DNA from: Hyphomicrobiales bacterium
Lineage (GTDB): Bacteria > Pseudomonadota > Alphaproteobacteria > Rhizobiales > Rhizobiaceae
Direction of reading: 5' to 3'
Length of the DNA: 64,000 nucleotides
NCBI GenBank assembly: GCA_900472675.1
Contig: UCJA01000014.1
Span: forward strand, 1-64,000
Both the position numbers and the translations under genes were made by a program. Position 1 is the first letter of the stretch, and every line of letters starts with the position of its first letter. The notes below the pieces were generated by a model. That model was not told the DNA's origin. It did no database searches and saw only the letters and a program-made list of their open reading frames with translations. Positions 33,679-43,485 of this stretch are shown piece by piece.

Positions 33679-34545
33679 TCAGCCGGCGATGGCGTTCAGC
33701 GCTGCCATGTCGTCCTGGTCGAGGGTGATGCCTGCGACCGCCAGGTTTTCCGTCAGGTGATCCGGCGAGGAGGTGCCCGGGATCAGCAGGATGTTCGGCG
33801 ATCGCTGCAGCAGCCAGGCGAGCGCCACCTGCATGGGTGTTGCGCCAACCTTTGCGGCGACGTCTGAGAGCGTCGACGACTGGAGCGGCGTGAAGCCGCC
33901 GAGCGGGAAGAAGGGCACATAGGCGATGCCGTCTGCCGCCAGATCGTCGATCAGCGCATCGTCCTTGCGGTTGGCGATGTTGTACATGTTCTGCACGCAG
34001 ACGATCTCGACGATCTGGCGGGCCGCTTCGATCTGCTTCGGCGTCGCGTTGCTGATGCCGATATGGCGGATGAGACCATCCTTCTGAAGCTCGGCCAGGG
34101 CATGGACCTGATCCTCAATCGGTCCTTCCGCGGGGCCGTGCTGGCTGTAGATGACCCGAAGATTGACCACGTCGATCTGTTCGACGTTAAGGTTGCGCAG
34201 GTTGTCATGGACGGCAGAATTCAGTTCCGGTGGTGAGAAGGCAGCCGGCCAGGATCCGTCCGGGCCGCGCTTGGCGCCGACCTTGGTGACGATGGTGAGA
34301 TCCTGCGGGTAGGGATGGAGCGCCTCGCGGATGATCTGGTTGGTGATGTGCGGGCCGTAGAAGTCGCTGGTATCGATGTGATCGACGCCGGCCTCGACCG
34401 CCTGGCGCAGCACGGCGATCGCCTGGTCGCGGTCCTTCGGCGGGCCGAACACGCCCTTGCCGGCAAGCTGCATGGCGCCGTAGCCGAGACGCTTCACCTC
34501 GCGGTCGCCGAGACGGTAGGTGCCGGACTGTTGGATATTGGACAT
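33679..34545 (-). CDS. pdxI: Aldo/keto reductase, PdxI-like pyridoxal reductase
   Basis: The product has 288 residues. Long stretches match what I know of E. coli PdxI (YdbC): RLGYGAMQLAGKGVFGPPKD, VDHIDTSDFYGPHITNQII, IVTKVGAKRG, and IAYVPFFPLGGFTPLQSSTL. Catalytic Asp, Tyr and Lys are present. The usual His of the tetrad is replaced in DVVNLRV, as in PdxI itself. PdxI reduces pyridoxal to pyridoxine with NADPH in vitamin B6 salvage. It is divergent from a LysR gene that may regulate it. A broader aldehyde reductase role is possible. Confidence 0.85.
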   Translation of the reverse strand: MSNIQQSGTYRLGDREVKRLGYGAMQLAGKGVFGPPKDRDQAIAVLRQAVEAGVDHIDTSDFYGPHITNQIIREALHPYPQDLTIVTKVGAKRGPDGSWPAAFSPPELNSAVHDNLRNLNVEQIDVVNLRVIYSQHGPAEGPIEDQVHALAELQKDGLIRHIGISNATPKQIEAARQIVEIVCVQNMYNIANRKDDALIDDLAADGIAYVPFFPLGGFTPLQSSTLSDVAAKVGATPMQVALAWLLQRSPNILLIPGTSSPDHLTENLAVAGITLDQDDMAALNAIAG

Positions 34546-34654
34546 GGTGATCTCCTGTTTCAGTGGAACCGAAGCTGTCGTGCGGGCCGGGCAATTCGGC
34601 CGGCTGGCGACATCGATGATTGCAAGATAGGTCTTGGCGTCTCATTCGATAATC

Positions 34655-34671
34655 CCGTACAGTCAGTACGG
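34655..34671. promoter_or_regulatory. Inverted repeat in the pdxI/LysR divergent promoter
   Basis: CCGTAC and GTACGG are separated by AGTCA, 20 bases before the LysR start and 109 bases before the reductase start. LysR proteins bind imperfect dyads near their own promoter, so this is a candidate autoregulatory site. Confidence 0.5.
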
Positions 34672-34691
34672 CTTGTGCGGAAAACAGATCA

Positions 34692-35588
34692 ATGGCAGTC
34701 GACCTCGGTGACCTTGGAGCTTTCGTTGCGGTTGCCCGGGCTCGCGGTTTTCGCGAGGCGGCGCGGGTCAGCGGGGCCAGTGCCTCGGCGCTGAGCGAGG
34801 CGGTGCGGCGGCTCGAAACGCAGCTCGGGCTGCGGCTGCTCAACCGGACGACCCGTAGCGTGGTGCCGACGGAGGCGGGGGCTGGGCTCTTGGCGCGGCT
34901 CGGCCCGGCGCTGACCGAAATGGAGGCGGCGCTCGACGTCGTCAACGGATTTCGCGAAAAGCCGGCCGGGTCGCTGAAGCTCAACGTGCCGGTCAGCGTG
35001 GCGCGGCTGGTGCTGCCGAAGATCGTGCCTGCGTTTCTCAAGGCCTATCCCGACATACAACTCGAGATCATTCCGGAGGACAGTTTCGTGGACGTGCTGG
35101 CTGCCGGCTGCGACGCGGGCATCCGCTATGACGAACGGCTGGACCTGGACATGGTGGCGGTTCCGATCGGCCCGCGCCGCCAGCGGTTCGCGACCGCAGC
35201 CTCGCCCGCCTATCTTGAGGCTCGCGGGCGGCCGGAGCATCCCCGCGACCTTCTGGAGCACGCCTGCCTGCGCAGCCGTTTTGCGAGCGGCGTGACGCCC
35301 GCCTGGGAGTTCGAGAAGGATGGCGAGGTGGTCAAGGTGGAGCCAAGGGGACCGCTGATGGTGCGGCCCGGCGGGGCCATGGAACTGGCGATCGATTGCG
35401 CCGTGCAGGGGATCGGCGTGATCTACCTGTTTGAGGAATGGCTGCGGCCGGAATTCGACCGCGGCACGCTGGTGCCGGTGCTGGAGCCCTGGTGGGAAAG
35501 CTTTCCCGGGCCCTTCCTCTATTATCCCGGACGCCGGCTGGTGCCGGCGCCGCTTCGTGCTTTCATCGATTTCGTCAAGTCGCAGTAG
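34692..35588 (+). CDS. LysR family transcriptional regulator
   Basis: The product has 298 residues. N-terminal winged helix: DLGAFVAVARARGFREAARV then SGASASALSEAVRRLETQLG and LRLLNRTTRSVVPTEAG. The effector domain follows, with the 'RPGGAMELAIDCAVQGIGV' segment typical of the branch near AaeR/DmlR-like regulators. It faces the PdxI-like reductase, its probable target. It ends 29 bases from the convergent SDR gene. Ligand unknown. Confidence 0.9.
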   Translation: MAVDLGDLGAFVAVARARGFREAARVSGASASALSEAVRRLETQLGLRLLNRTTRSVVPTEAGAGLLARLGPALTEMEAALDVVNGFREKPAGSLKLNVPVSVARLVLPKIVPAFLKAYPDIQLEIIPEDSFVDVLAAGCDAGIRYDERLDLDMVAVPIGPRRQRFATAASPAYLEARGRPEHPRDLLEHACLRSRFASGVTPAWEFEKDGEVVKVEPRGPLMVRPGGAMELAIDCAVQGIGVIYLFEEWLRPEFDRGTLVPVLEPWWESFPGPFLYYPGRRLVPAPLRAFIDFVKSQ

Positions 35589-35617
35589 GCGCCCACCCCA
35601 GTGGGCGGGCGTGTCGA

Positions 35618-36382
35618 CTAGATGCCGAGGCCGCCTGCCATGTCGATCTGCTCGCCATTGATGTAGCCGGCATGCGGTCCGGCCAGGAAGCAGATGGTCT
35701 CCGCCACTTCCTCCAGCGTCGCAATGCGGCGGATCGGGTGCATGTCGAGGATGGCGTCCCGGTCAGGCAGCTCGCCGGCGACGTCCGCCGCCATATCGGT
35801 CGGCATGATGCCCGGCTGCACAACGTTGACGGTGATATTGCGCGGCCCCAGATCGCGGGCGATGCCCTTGGCGTAACCGGCGAGCGCCCATTTGGTGGCG
35901 GCATAATCGGCAACGCCCGGAAAAGGCACTGCGGATCCGAGCTTGGAGCCGACAAAGATGATGCGACCGCCATCGCTGATCTTTGACGCAGCGGCCCGCG
36001 TGTTGGCGATCGTGCCCATGACGTTGACCTGCCACTGGCGGTTATACTTGTCCCAGTCGAGGTCCGGATCGTCCACCGTGTGGCCCTGGATGGCGATGCC
36101 GGCATTGTTGACGAGGATGTCGAGCCGGCCGAACTCGGCCATGACCGCGTCGATCAGAGGCCGGGCGGAGGCGAGATCGGCCTGGTCGCTTTTGACGGCG
36201 ATGGCGCGACCGCCGTTCGCCTTAATCTCGTCTACGACCGCCTGCGCCTTGTCGGCTGATGCGGCGTAGCTGATCGCGACATCGGCGCCGTGTTCGGCGA
36301 GAGCCTTGGCCGTTGCGGCTCCGAGCCCGCGCGAACCACCGGTGACCAGCGCGACTTTTCCATTGAATATGTCTGACATCAC
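35618..36382 (-). CDS. Short-chain dehydrogenase/reductase
   Basis: The product has 254 residues. The cofactor loop is VTGGSRGLGAATAKALAEHG, the structural NNAG motif is present, and YAATKWALAGYAKG supplies the catalytic Tyr and Lys. The C-terminus (EQIDMAGGLGI) is normal. It uses NAD(P)H to reduce or oxidise a small carbonyl or alcohol. It is divergent from a TetR regulator with two TAAC/GTTA sites between them, which probably control it. Two adjacent Met codons (36382, 36379) could start it. Confidence 0.9.
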   Translation of the reverse strand: MMSDIFNGKVALVTGGSRGLGAATAKALAEHGADVAISYAASADKAQAVVDEIKANGGRAIAVKSDQADLASARPLIDAVMAEFGRLDILVNNAGIAIQGHTVDDPDLDWDKYNRQWQVNVMGTIANTRAAASKISDGGRIIFVGSKLGSAVPFPGVADYAATKWALAGYAKGIARDLGPRNITVNVVQPGIMPTDMAADVAGELPDRDAILDMHPIRRIATLEEVAETICFLAGPHAGYINGEQIDMAGGLGI

Positions 36383-36408
36383 AATTCCCTATCGTCTCGT
36401 CAATATCG

Positions 36409-36470
36409 TAACGGATGTTACTATAACGATCGGTATGTTATTTGACAGCGTGCCGTCAACAGGTTTAATA
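36409..36470 (+). promoter_or_regulatory. TetR-gene promoter and two TAAC/GTTA operators
   Basis: TAACGGATGTTA (36409-36420) and ATAACGATCGGTATGTTAT (36423-36441) are inverted repeats. Immediately next, TTGACA (36442-36447) and TTAATA (36465-36470) with a 17-base spacer form a strong promoter for the TetR gene. The operators abut the -35 box and lie toward the SDR gene. Confidence 0.65.
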
Positions 36471-36501
36471 ACAGCCGTTATGAAATTTCGGGATTGACCT
36501 C

Positions 36502-37101
36502 ATGGGACGCCATCGCGAGTTCGATGTCGACACGGCACTGGATGCGGTGACCTGCGTCTTCTGGCGCAAGGGCTATGAGGGCGCGTCCTATTCCGACCTG
36601 ACGGAAGCGACGGGTGTCGAACGGCCGGCCCTCTATTCCGCCTTCGGCAACAAGGAGGCGATGTTCGGCAAGGCGCTGGCGCGCTATTACGATCGCTACC
36701 TGGACTATATTCCCGAAGCGCTTGCGCTTGCGACCTCGAGAGACGTTGCTGCCCACATCCTGAAGCATGCGGTGGATCTCAACACGCGGTTCACGGAGCA
36801 TAGAGGCTGCTTCCTCATCAATGGCATGCTGGCCGGCCCGGACACGGCCGAACCGATCCGGCAGATGCTGATCGACGCACGTGCGGATGGCGAACGCCAG
36901 ATCAGGGAGCGGTTCGAGCGGGCAAAAGCCGAGGGTGACCTGCCCGAGAGCGCCGATCCCGCGACACTTGCCATGTTCCTGATGACGGTGCTGCACGGCA
37001 TCGCGGTCCAGGCCAAGGCAGGGTTTGCGCGCGAGGCGCTGGCAGCCGTTGCGGCACAGGCGCTTTTAAGCTGGCCCACCGCTCCAACACGCACCTCTTG
37101 A
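36502..37101 (+). CDS. TetR/AcrR family regulator
   Basis: The product has 199 residues. HTH: DAVTCVFWRKGYEGASYSDL then TEATGVERPALYSAFGNKEAMF (about 13-54). The C-terminal domain, with FLINGMLAGPD, resembles the YcdC/TetR_C_16-like group. Divergent from the SDR gene and likely its repressor, with autoregulation through the same sites. Confidence 0.9.
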   Translation: MGRHREFDVDTALDAVTCVFWRKGYEGASYSDLTEATGVERPALYSAFGNKEAMFGKALARYYDRYLDYIPEALALATSRDVAAHILKHAVDLNTRFTEHRGCFLINGMLAGPDTAEPIRQMLIDARADGERQIRERFERAKAEGDLPESADPATLAMFLMTVLHGIAVQAKAGFAREALAAVAAQALLSWPTAPTRTS

Positions 37102-37208
37102 ACCGCGTCCCAACGCCTCCCATGTGACGAAATGAGCATCGGGCCCCTCTGACGTGTATCGCCGGACCGACCGTGATGTCGGTGCTCTCTCAGTCAACTT
37201 GATCCGGC

Positions 37209-38210
37209 ATGGACAATGTCATGGATTTTCTTTGGGTTGATTTTCAGGGAGCAGCCGTCTGGATGTGGCTCTCCTTCATCGCCTTGGTGATCGCGCTTCT
37301 GGCGCTCGACCTCGGCGTCCTCCACAAGAAAAGTGCAGAGATCGGCATCCGGGAGAGCCTGCTGATGTCGGGCTTCTACATGTCGCTCGGACTTCTGTTC
37401 GGCGGCTTCGTGTGGAGCCAGTTCGGGCAGCAGGCGAGCCTCGAATACCTCACAGGCTTCGTGATCGAGAAAAGCCTGGCGATGGACAATATCTTCGTCA
37501 TCGCCATGATCTTCGGCTATTTCTCCATTCCGCGCGCCTACCAGCACCGCGTGCTGCTTTATGGCATCCTCGGCGTGATCGTGCTGCGCGGCATCATGAT
37601 CGCCGCCGGTGCCGCCGTGGTCGAGAACTATGGCTGGGTGCTCTACCTGTTTGCCGCCTTCCTGATCATCACCGGGATCAAGATGCTGTTTTCCAGCAGC
37701 GAGCCTTATGCCGTGGAGAACAATCCGGTGCTGAAGGTGCTGCGCAAGCGCCTGCCGGTGACCGACCGTCTGCATGGCGAAAAATTCCTGGTGCGCCAAC
37801 CGGATGCCACGACGGGCAGGCTGAAAACCTATCTGACGCCGCTGATGCTGGCGCTGATCCTGATCGAATTCGCCGACCTGGTGTTCGCGGTGGATTCGAT
37901 CCCGGCCATCTTCGCCATCACCACGGATCCTTTCATTGTCTACACGTCGAACATCTTTGCGATCCTTGGCCTGCGTGCGCTCTATTTCGCTCTGGCAGCC
38001 CTCATTCACCGGTTTGCCTATCTGAAGTATGCGCTCTCGGTGGTGCTGATCTTCATCGGCTCGAAGATCTTCGTGGCCGACATGCTGGGGCTGGCGAAGA
38101 TCCCGCCGCTGGTCTCGCTTGGCGTCACGCTCGGCATTCTGGCCACCGGCATCATCGGTTCGCTCTGGGCCACCCGGAAGGCGCCGGCGCAGATCGAAGG
38201 CGGGCGGTAA
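37209..38210 (+). CDS. TerC family protein, Alx-like
   Basis: The product has 333 residues with about nine membrane helices. Acidic membrane motifs VIEKSLAMDNIFVIAMIFGY and IEFADLVFAVDSIPAIFAIT are those of the Alx/YkoY-type TerC branch, whose E. coli member exports manganese and responds to alkaline pH. ATG 37209 is followed by a second possible ATG at 37218. I looked for a yybP-ykoY Mn riboswitch in the 107-base upstream gap and did not find its conserved core. It is the second TerC gene in the window, not adjacent to the first. Confidence 0.9.
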   Translation: MDNVMDFLWVDFQGAAVWMWLSFIALVIALLALDLGVLHKKSAEIGIRESLLMSGFYMSLGLLFGGFVWSQFGQQASLEYLTGFVIEKSLAMDNIFVIAMIFGYFSIPRAYQHRVLLYGILGVIVLRGIMIAAGAAVVENYGWVLYLFAAFLIITGIKMLFSSSEPYAVENNPVLKVLRKRLPVTDRLHGEKFLVRQPDATTGRLKTYLTPLMLALILIEFADLVFAVDSIPAIFAITTDPFIVYTSNIFAILGLRALYFALAALIHRFAYLKYALSVVLIFIGSKIFVADMLGLAKIPPLVSLGVTLGILATGIIGSLWATRKAPAQIEGGR

Positions 38211-38326
38211 CCCCTTGCGGACATTTCGGCCTGCGGTTTTGCCGCGGGCCGATTTGCGGCACCACCCGGCCTCCTGCACCCACCAAGAATTCCCGGGGTG
38301 ATTGTCGGGCTCGCGCGGCGCAATTC

Positions 38327-38342
38327 TGCTTTACGTACCTCA
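38327..38342. promoter_or_regulatory. LacI-type operator before the sugar ABC operon
   Basis: TGCTTTACGTACCTCA matches the site at 27646-27661 in 15 of 16 bases, with TTC before it and AA two bases after it also shared. It lies about 130 bases before the ATPase start, beside a possible promoter region. Confidence 0.72.
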
Positions 38343-38469
38343 GAATCTTCGCTAGCCTTGAAAAAAGGGAGGAAGTTCAGGTGCATTCGACCGCTTGCGA
38401 GGAGGCTGGCGTTCGGGTGTCGATTCCTGCGGGAATGGCATCCACGTCTATTCGACCAAGGCTGCGTCC

Positions 38470-40004
<1,535 letters not shown>

Positions 40005-40008
<4 letters not shown>

Positions 40009-41009
40009 CGGGCGCGACGACCCCGGAGACCGGCGCCAAGCCGAAAACCTCGCGCGACTGGGACATGGCGGCGATCGCTCCCTTCGTGGCGCTGGCGCTG
40101 CTTCTGGTGCTCGGCTATTTCGCCAATCCGAGCTTTGCCTCGCTCGCCAACCTCACCAATGTCATTACCCGCAGCGCCTTTATCGCCATCATCGCGCTCG
40201 GCGCCACCTATGTGATCTCGTCGGGCGGTCTCGACCTTTCGGTCGGCTCGATGGTCGCCTTCGTCGCCAGCCTGATGATCATGTTTTTGAACTCCGGCGC
40301 GATCGCCGATCCGGTGATGCTGCTCGCCTGCGCGATGCTTCTGGCGCTTGGCATGGGGGCTGCCTGCGGGCTCGCCAACGGGCTGATCACCACGGTCGGC
40401 CGGATCGAGCCGTTTATCGCGACGCTCGGGACGATGGGCATCTTCCGCGGCCTCACCACCTGGCTGTCGCAGGGCGGAGCGATCACGCTCAAGGACCGCG
40501 AGTTGCAGGCGCTTTACCGGCCTGTCTATTTCGGCAGCGTGGCCGGCGTGCCGATCCCCATCGTGGTGATCTTCGTGACGGCAGCGATTGCTGCCTTCGT
40601 GCTCTACCGCACCCGCTACGGCCGCCACCTGATCGCGGTCGGCTCGAACGAGGACGTGGCGCGCTATTCGGGCATTTCGGTCAACCGGGTACGGACGATC
40701 GCCTATGTGGTGCAGGGGCTCTGCGTCGGCGTGGCGGTGCTGCTCTACGTGCCGCGGCTTGGCTCTACATCGGCCACCACCGGCATCCTGTGGGAGTTGC
40801 AGGCGATCACCGCGGTGGTGGTGGGCGGTACGGCGCTTCGGGGCGGTGTCGGGCGGATCTGGGGCACGGTCTGCGGTGCCTTCATACTGGAGATCGTCGG
40901 CAACATCATGCTGCTGTCCAATTTCGTCAGCGAATACCTGATCGGCGCCATCCAGGGGGCAATCATCATCATCGCCATGCTCGTGCAGAGGTCGCTGATG
41001 CGAAAATAG
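40005..41009 (+). CDS. Sugar ABC transporter permease (RbsC/BPD_transp_2 type)
   Basis: The product has 334 residues with about ten membrane helices. Family signatures: GATYVISSGGLDLSVGSMVA and TVGRIEPFIATLGTMGIFRG, plus VGSNEDVARYSGISVNRVR in the cytosolic loop that contacts the ATPase. It forms the sugar channel in the inner membrane. Confidence 0.93.
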
Positions 41010-41094
41010 GGTCCGATGAGGACCAGAAGTCGGCCGGACATCTGGGGCGTGTCCGGCTTTGGGAGGAGACCCCGCAACTTTTGGGAGAGAGACC

Positions 41095-42060
41095 ATGCAC
41101 AGAAGAACATTCGGGCTCAGCGCCGCCGGGCTGGTGGCGGCTGCTGCCGTCGGCCCCGGCCTTGCGCTTGCGCAGGACGCCAAGAAGGTTACCATCGGCG
41201 TTTCCATTCCGGCCGCCGACCACGGCTGGACGGGCGGCGTCGTCTATCACGCGGAGCGCGTCGCCAAACTGCTGATGGCCGAGCACAAGGGGCTGACCGT
41301 CATCGTCAAGACCTCGCCGGATGCGGCAAGCCAGGCAAACGCCGTACAGGACCTTGCGGTGCAGGGCATCGATGCGCTGGTCATCCTGCCGTCCGATCCG
41401 GATCCGCTGGTCAACGCCATCCAGCAGGTGAAGGACAGCGGCAAGTTCGTGGCGCTGGTCGACCGCGCCCCTTCCGTCAACGACGGATCGATCCGCGACC
41501 TCTATGTGGCCGGCAACAACCCTGCACTCGGCGAAGTGGCCGGCAAGTACATCGCCAAGACCACGCCGGACGCGCAGGTCGTCATCATCCGCGGCCTGCC
41601 GATCCCGATCGACCAGCAGCGGCAGGACGGTTTCGACAAGGGCATCGCCGGCTCCAAGGTGAAGATCCTCGAACGGCAGTACGGCAACTGGAACCGCGAC
41701 GACGCCTTCCGGGTGATGCAGGACTATCTGACGAAATACCCGAAGATCGACGTGGTCTGGTGCCAGGACGACGACATGGCGGTCGGCGTGCTGGAAGCGA
41801 TCAGCCAGGCCAAGCGCACCGACATCAAATATGTGGTGGGCGGCGCCGGCTCCAAGGACATGGTCAAGCGCGTGATGGACGGCGACAAGACCGTGCCGGT
41901 CGACGTGCTCTATCCGCCGGCGATGGTGGCGACCGCCATGCAGCTGACGGCGGCCAATTTCTACGATCAGGTTCCGGTGAGCGGCAGCTACATTCTCGAC
42001 GCGACGCTGGTGACCAAAGAGAACGCGAAGAACTTCTACTTCCCGGATTCGCCGTTCTGA
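41095..42060 (+). CDS. Sugar ABC transporter substrate-binding protein (periplasmic)
   Basis: The product has 321 residues. The signal peptide is MHRRTFGLSAAGLVAAAAVG then PGLALAQDA, a likely twin-Arg or Sec type with cleavage after ALA. The mature part begins KKVTIGVSIPAADHGWTGG, as in ribose/rhizopine-like binding proteins (Peripla_BP_4). GGGAGAGAGACC precedes ATG 41095. Gene order is ATPase-permease-binding protein, the reverse of the common order. Ligand is a monosaccharide or cyclitol by family; exact identity not readable. Confidence 0.92.
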   Translation: MHRRTFGLSAAGLVAAAAVGPGLALAQDAKKVTIGVSIPAADHGWTGGVVYHAERVAKLLMAEHKGLTVIVKTSPDAASQANAVQDLAVQGIDALVILPSDPDPLVNAIQQVKDSGKFVALVDRAPSVNDGSIRDLYVAGNNPALGEVAGKYIAKTTPDAQVVIIRGLPIPIDQQRQDGFDKGIAGSKVKILERQYGNWNRDDAFRVMQDYLTKYPKIDVVWCQDDDMAVGVLEAISQAKRTDIKYVVGGAGSKDMVKRVMDGDKTVPVDVLYPPAMVATAMQLTAANFYDQVPVSGSYILDATLVTKENAKNFYFPDSPF

Positions 42061-42074
42061 TGTCCGGGTAGGTC

Positions 42075-42200
42075 ATGCACCACCCCCCTCATCCGCCTGC
42101 CGGCACCTTCTCCCCGAGGGGAGAAGACACTTGAAGCGGCGTCTGCGTGCCCTTCTCCCCACGGGGAGAAGGTGGCCCGAAGGGTCGGATGAGGGGGATT
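42075..42200. repeat. Rhizobial intergenic palindromic element, copy 2
   Basis: CCCCCCTCATCCGCCTGCCG leads to hairpin CTTCTCCCCGAGGGGAGAAG at the left, and CTTCTCCCCACGGGGAGAAGG at the right is followed by GGATGAGGGGG. It separates the binding-protein gene from the isomerase gene. Confidence 0.85.
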
Positions 42201-42233
42201 TTCTTCGACTGCCGATATCGAAAAGGAAACATC

Positions 42234-43286
42234 ATGAAGACGATCAAAGGACCGGCCATCTTCCTCGGCCAGTTTGCGGGCGATGCGGCTCCGTTCAACT
42301 CCTGGGACGGCATCACCAAATGGGCGGCCGACAAGGGCTATGAGGGCGTGCAGGTGCCCACCTGGGCCGGACAGCTGATCGACCTCAGACAAGCTGCGTC
42401 CTCCAAGGATTATTGCGACGAACTGGCCGGGGTGGCGCGCCAGAACGGCGTCGAGATCACCGAGCTGTCGACCCATCTGCAGGGGCAGCTGGTGGCCGTG
42501 CATCCGGCTTATGACGAGGTCTTCGACGGTTTCGCGGCGCCCGAAGTGCGCGGCAATCCGAAGGCGCGGCAGGAATGGGCGGTCGAGCAGGTGAAGATGG
42601 CGATCACCGCCTCGAAGCACCTCGGCATCAGTGCGCATGCGACGTTTTCGGGCGCGCTGGTCTGGCCCTATCTCTATCCGTTTCCGCAGCGTCCGGCAGG
42701 CCTTGTGGAGACTGCCTTCGACGAACTCGCCCGCCGCTGGACGCCGATCCTCGACCACGCGGAGGAGAACGGCGTGGACGTCTGCTACGAGATTCATCCG
42801 AGCGAGGACCTGCACGACGGCGTGACATTTGAGATGTTCCTGGAGCGCGTGAAGAACCATCCGCGCGCCAACATGCTCTACGACCCATCGCATTACGTGC
42901 TGCAGTGCCTGGATTATCTCGAGAACATCGACATCTACAAGGACCGGATCAAGATGTTCCACGTCAAGGATGCGGAGTTCAATCCGACCGGCCGGCAGGG
43001 GGTCTATGGCGGCTTCCAGAGCTGGGTCAACCGGGCCGGCCGCTTCCGTTCGCCGGGCGACGGGCAGGTGGATTTCGGCTCGATCTTTTCCAAGATGGCG
43101 GCCAATGATTTCGACGGCTGGGCCGTGGTCGAGTGGGAATGCGCGATCAAGAATTCCGAGGACGGCGCTCGCGAAGGCGCTGATTTCGTGCGCCACCACA
43201 TCATCCGCGTGACCGACAAGGCCTTCGACGACTTTGCCGGAGCCGGCACGGACGAGGCCGCCAACCGGCGGATGCTGGGGATTTAG
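42234..43286 (+). CDS. Sugar phosphate isomerase/epimerase-like TIM-barrel protein
   Basis: The product has 350 residues of the AP-endonuclease-2-like xylose isomerase family. Likely metal-site residues lie in HATFSGALVWPYLYPFPQR, VCYEIHPSEDLHDG, YDPSHYVLQCLDY, MFHVKDAEF and VVEWECAI, the Glu/Asp/His pattern of these barrels. ATG 42234 follows AAAAGGAAAC. It sits between an ABC transporter and a Gfo/Idh/MocA dehydrogenase, so it may isomerise or eliminate a keto-sugar intermediate. Exact reaction unknown. Confidence 0.87.
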   Translation: MKTIKGPAIFLGQFAGDAAPFNSWDGITKWAADKGYEGVQVPTWAGQLIDLRQAASSKDYCDELAGVARQNGVEITELSTHLQGQLVAVHPAYDEVFDGFAAPEVRGNPKARQEWAVEQVKMAITASKHLGISAHATFSGALVWPYLYPFPQRPAGLVETAFDELARRWTPILDHAEENGVDVCYEIHPSEDLHDGVTFEMFLERVKNHPRANMLYDPSHYVLQCLDYLENIDIYKDRIKMFHVKDAEFNPTGRQGVYGGFQSWVNRAGRFRSPGDGQVDFGSIFSKMAANDFDGWAVVEWECAIKNSEDGAREGADFVRHHIIRVTDKAFDDFAGAGTDEAANRRMLGI

Positions 43287-43289
43287 GGC

Positions 43290-43435
43290 CTTCCTCTTCT
43301 CCCCAGCGGGGAGAAGATGCCCGTCAGGGCAGATGAGGGGGAGGAGCGGAGCGACGTCCCGAGCCAATGGTGAGGGACAGTTCGGGGCAGGCCCCCTCAT
43401 CCGGCTGCCGCCACCTTCTCCCCGCTGGGGAGAAG
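43290..43435. repeat. Rhizobial intergenic palindromic element, copy 3
   Basis: It begins CTTCTCCCCAGCGGGGAGAAG and ends CTTCTCCCCGCTGGGGAGAAG, with GATGAGGGGGA and CCCCCTCATCC inside. The two ends are inverted copies, so the whole element could fold into one large structure in the isomerase-dehydrogenase mRNA. Confidence 0.85.
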
Positions 43436-43485
43436 AGACCAGCCGCATCGCCGCATCACTCAATTTCTTTACGGAGACACACATC

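Noticed and set aside
37102-37208. yybP-ykoY Mn riboswitch before the Alx-like TerC gene
   Set aside because: The conserved core of that element was not visible in this 107-base gap.
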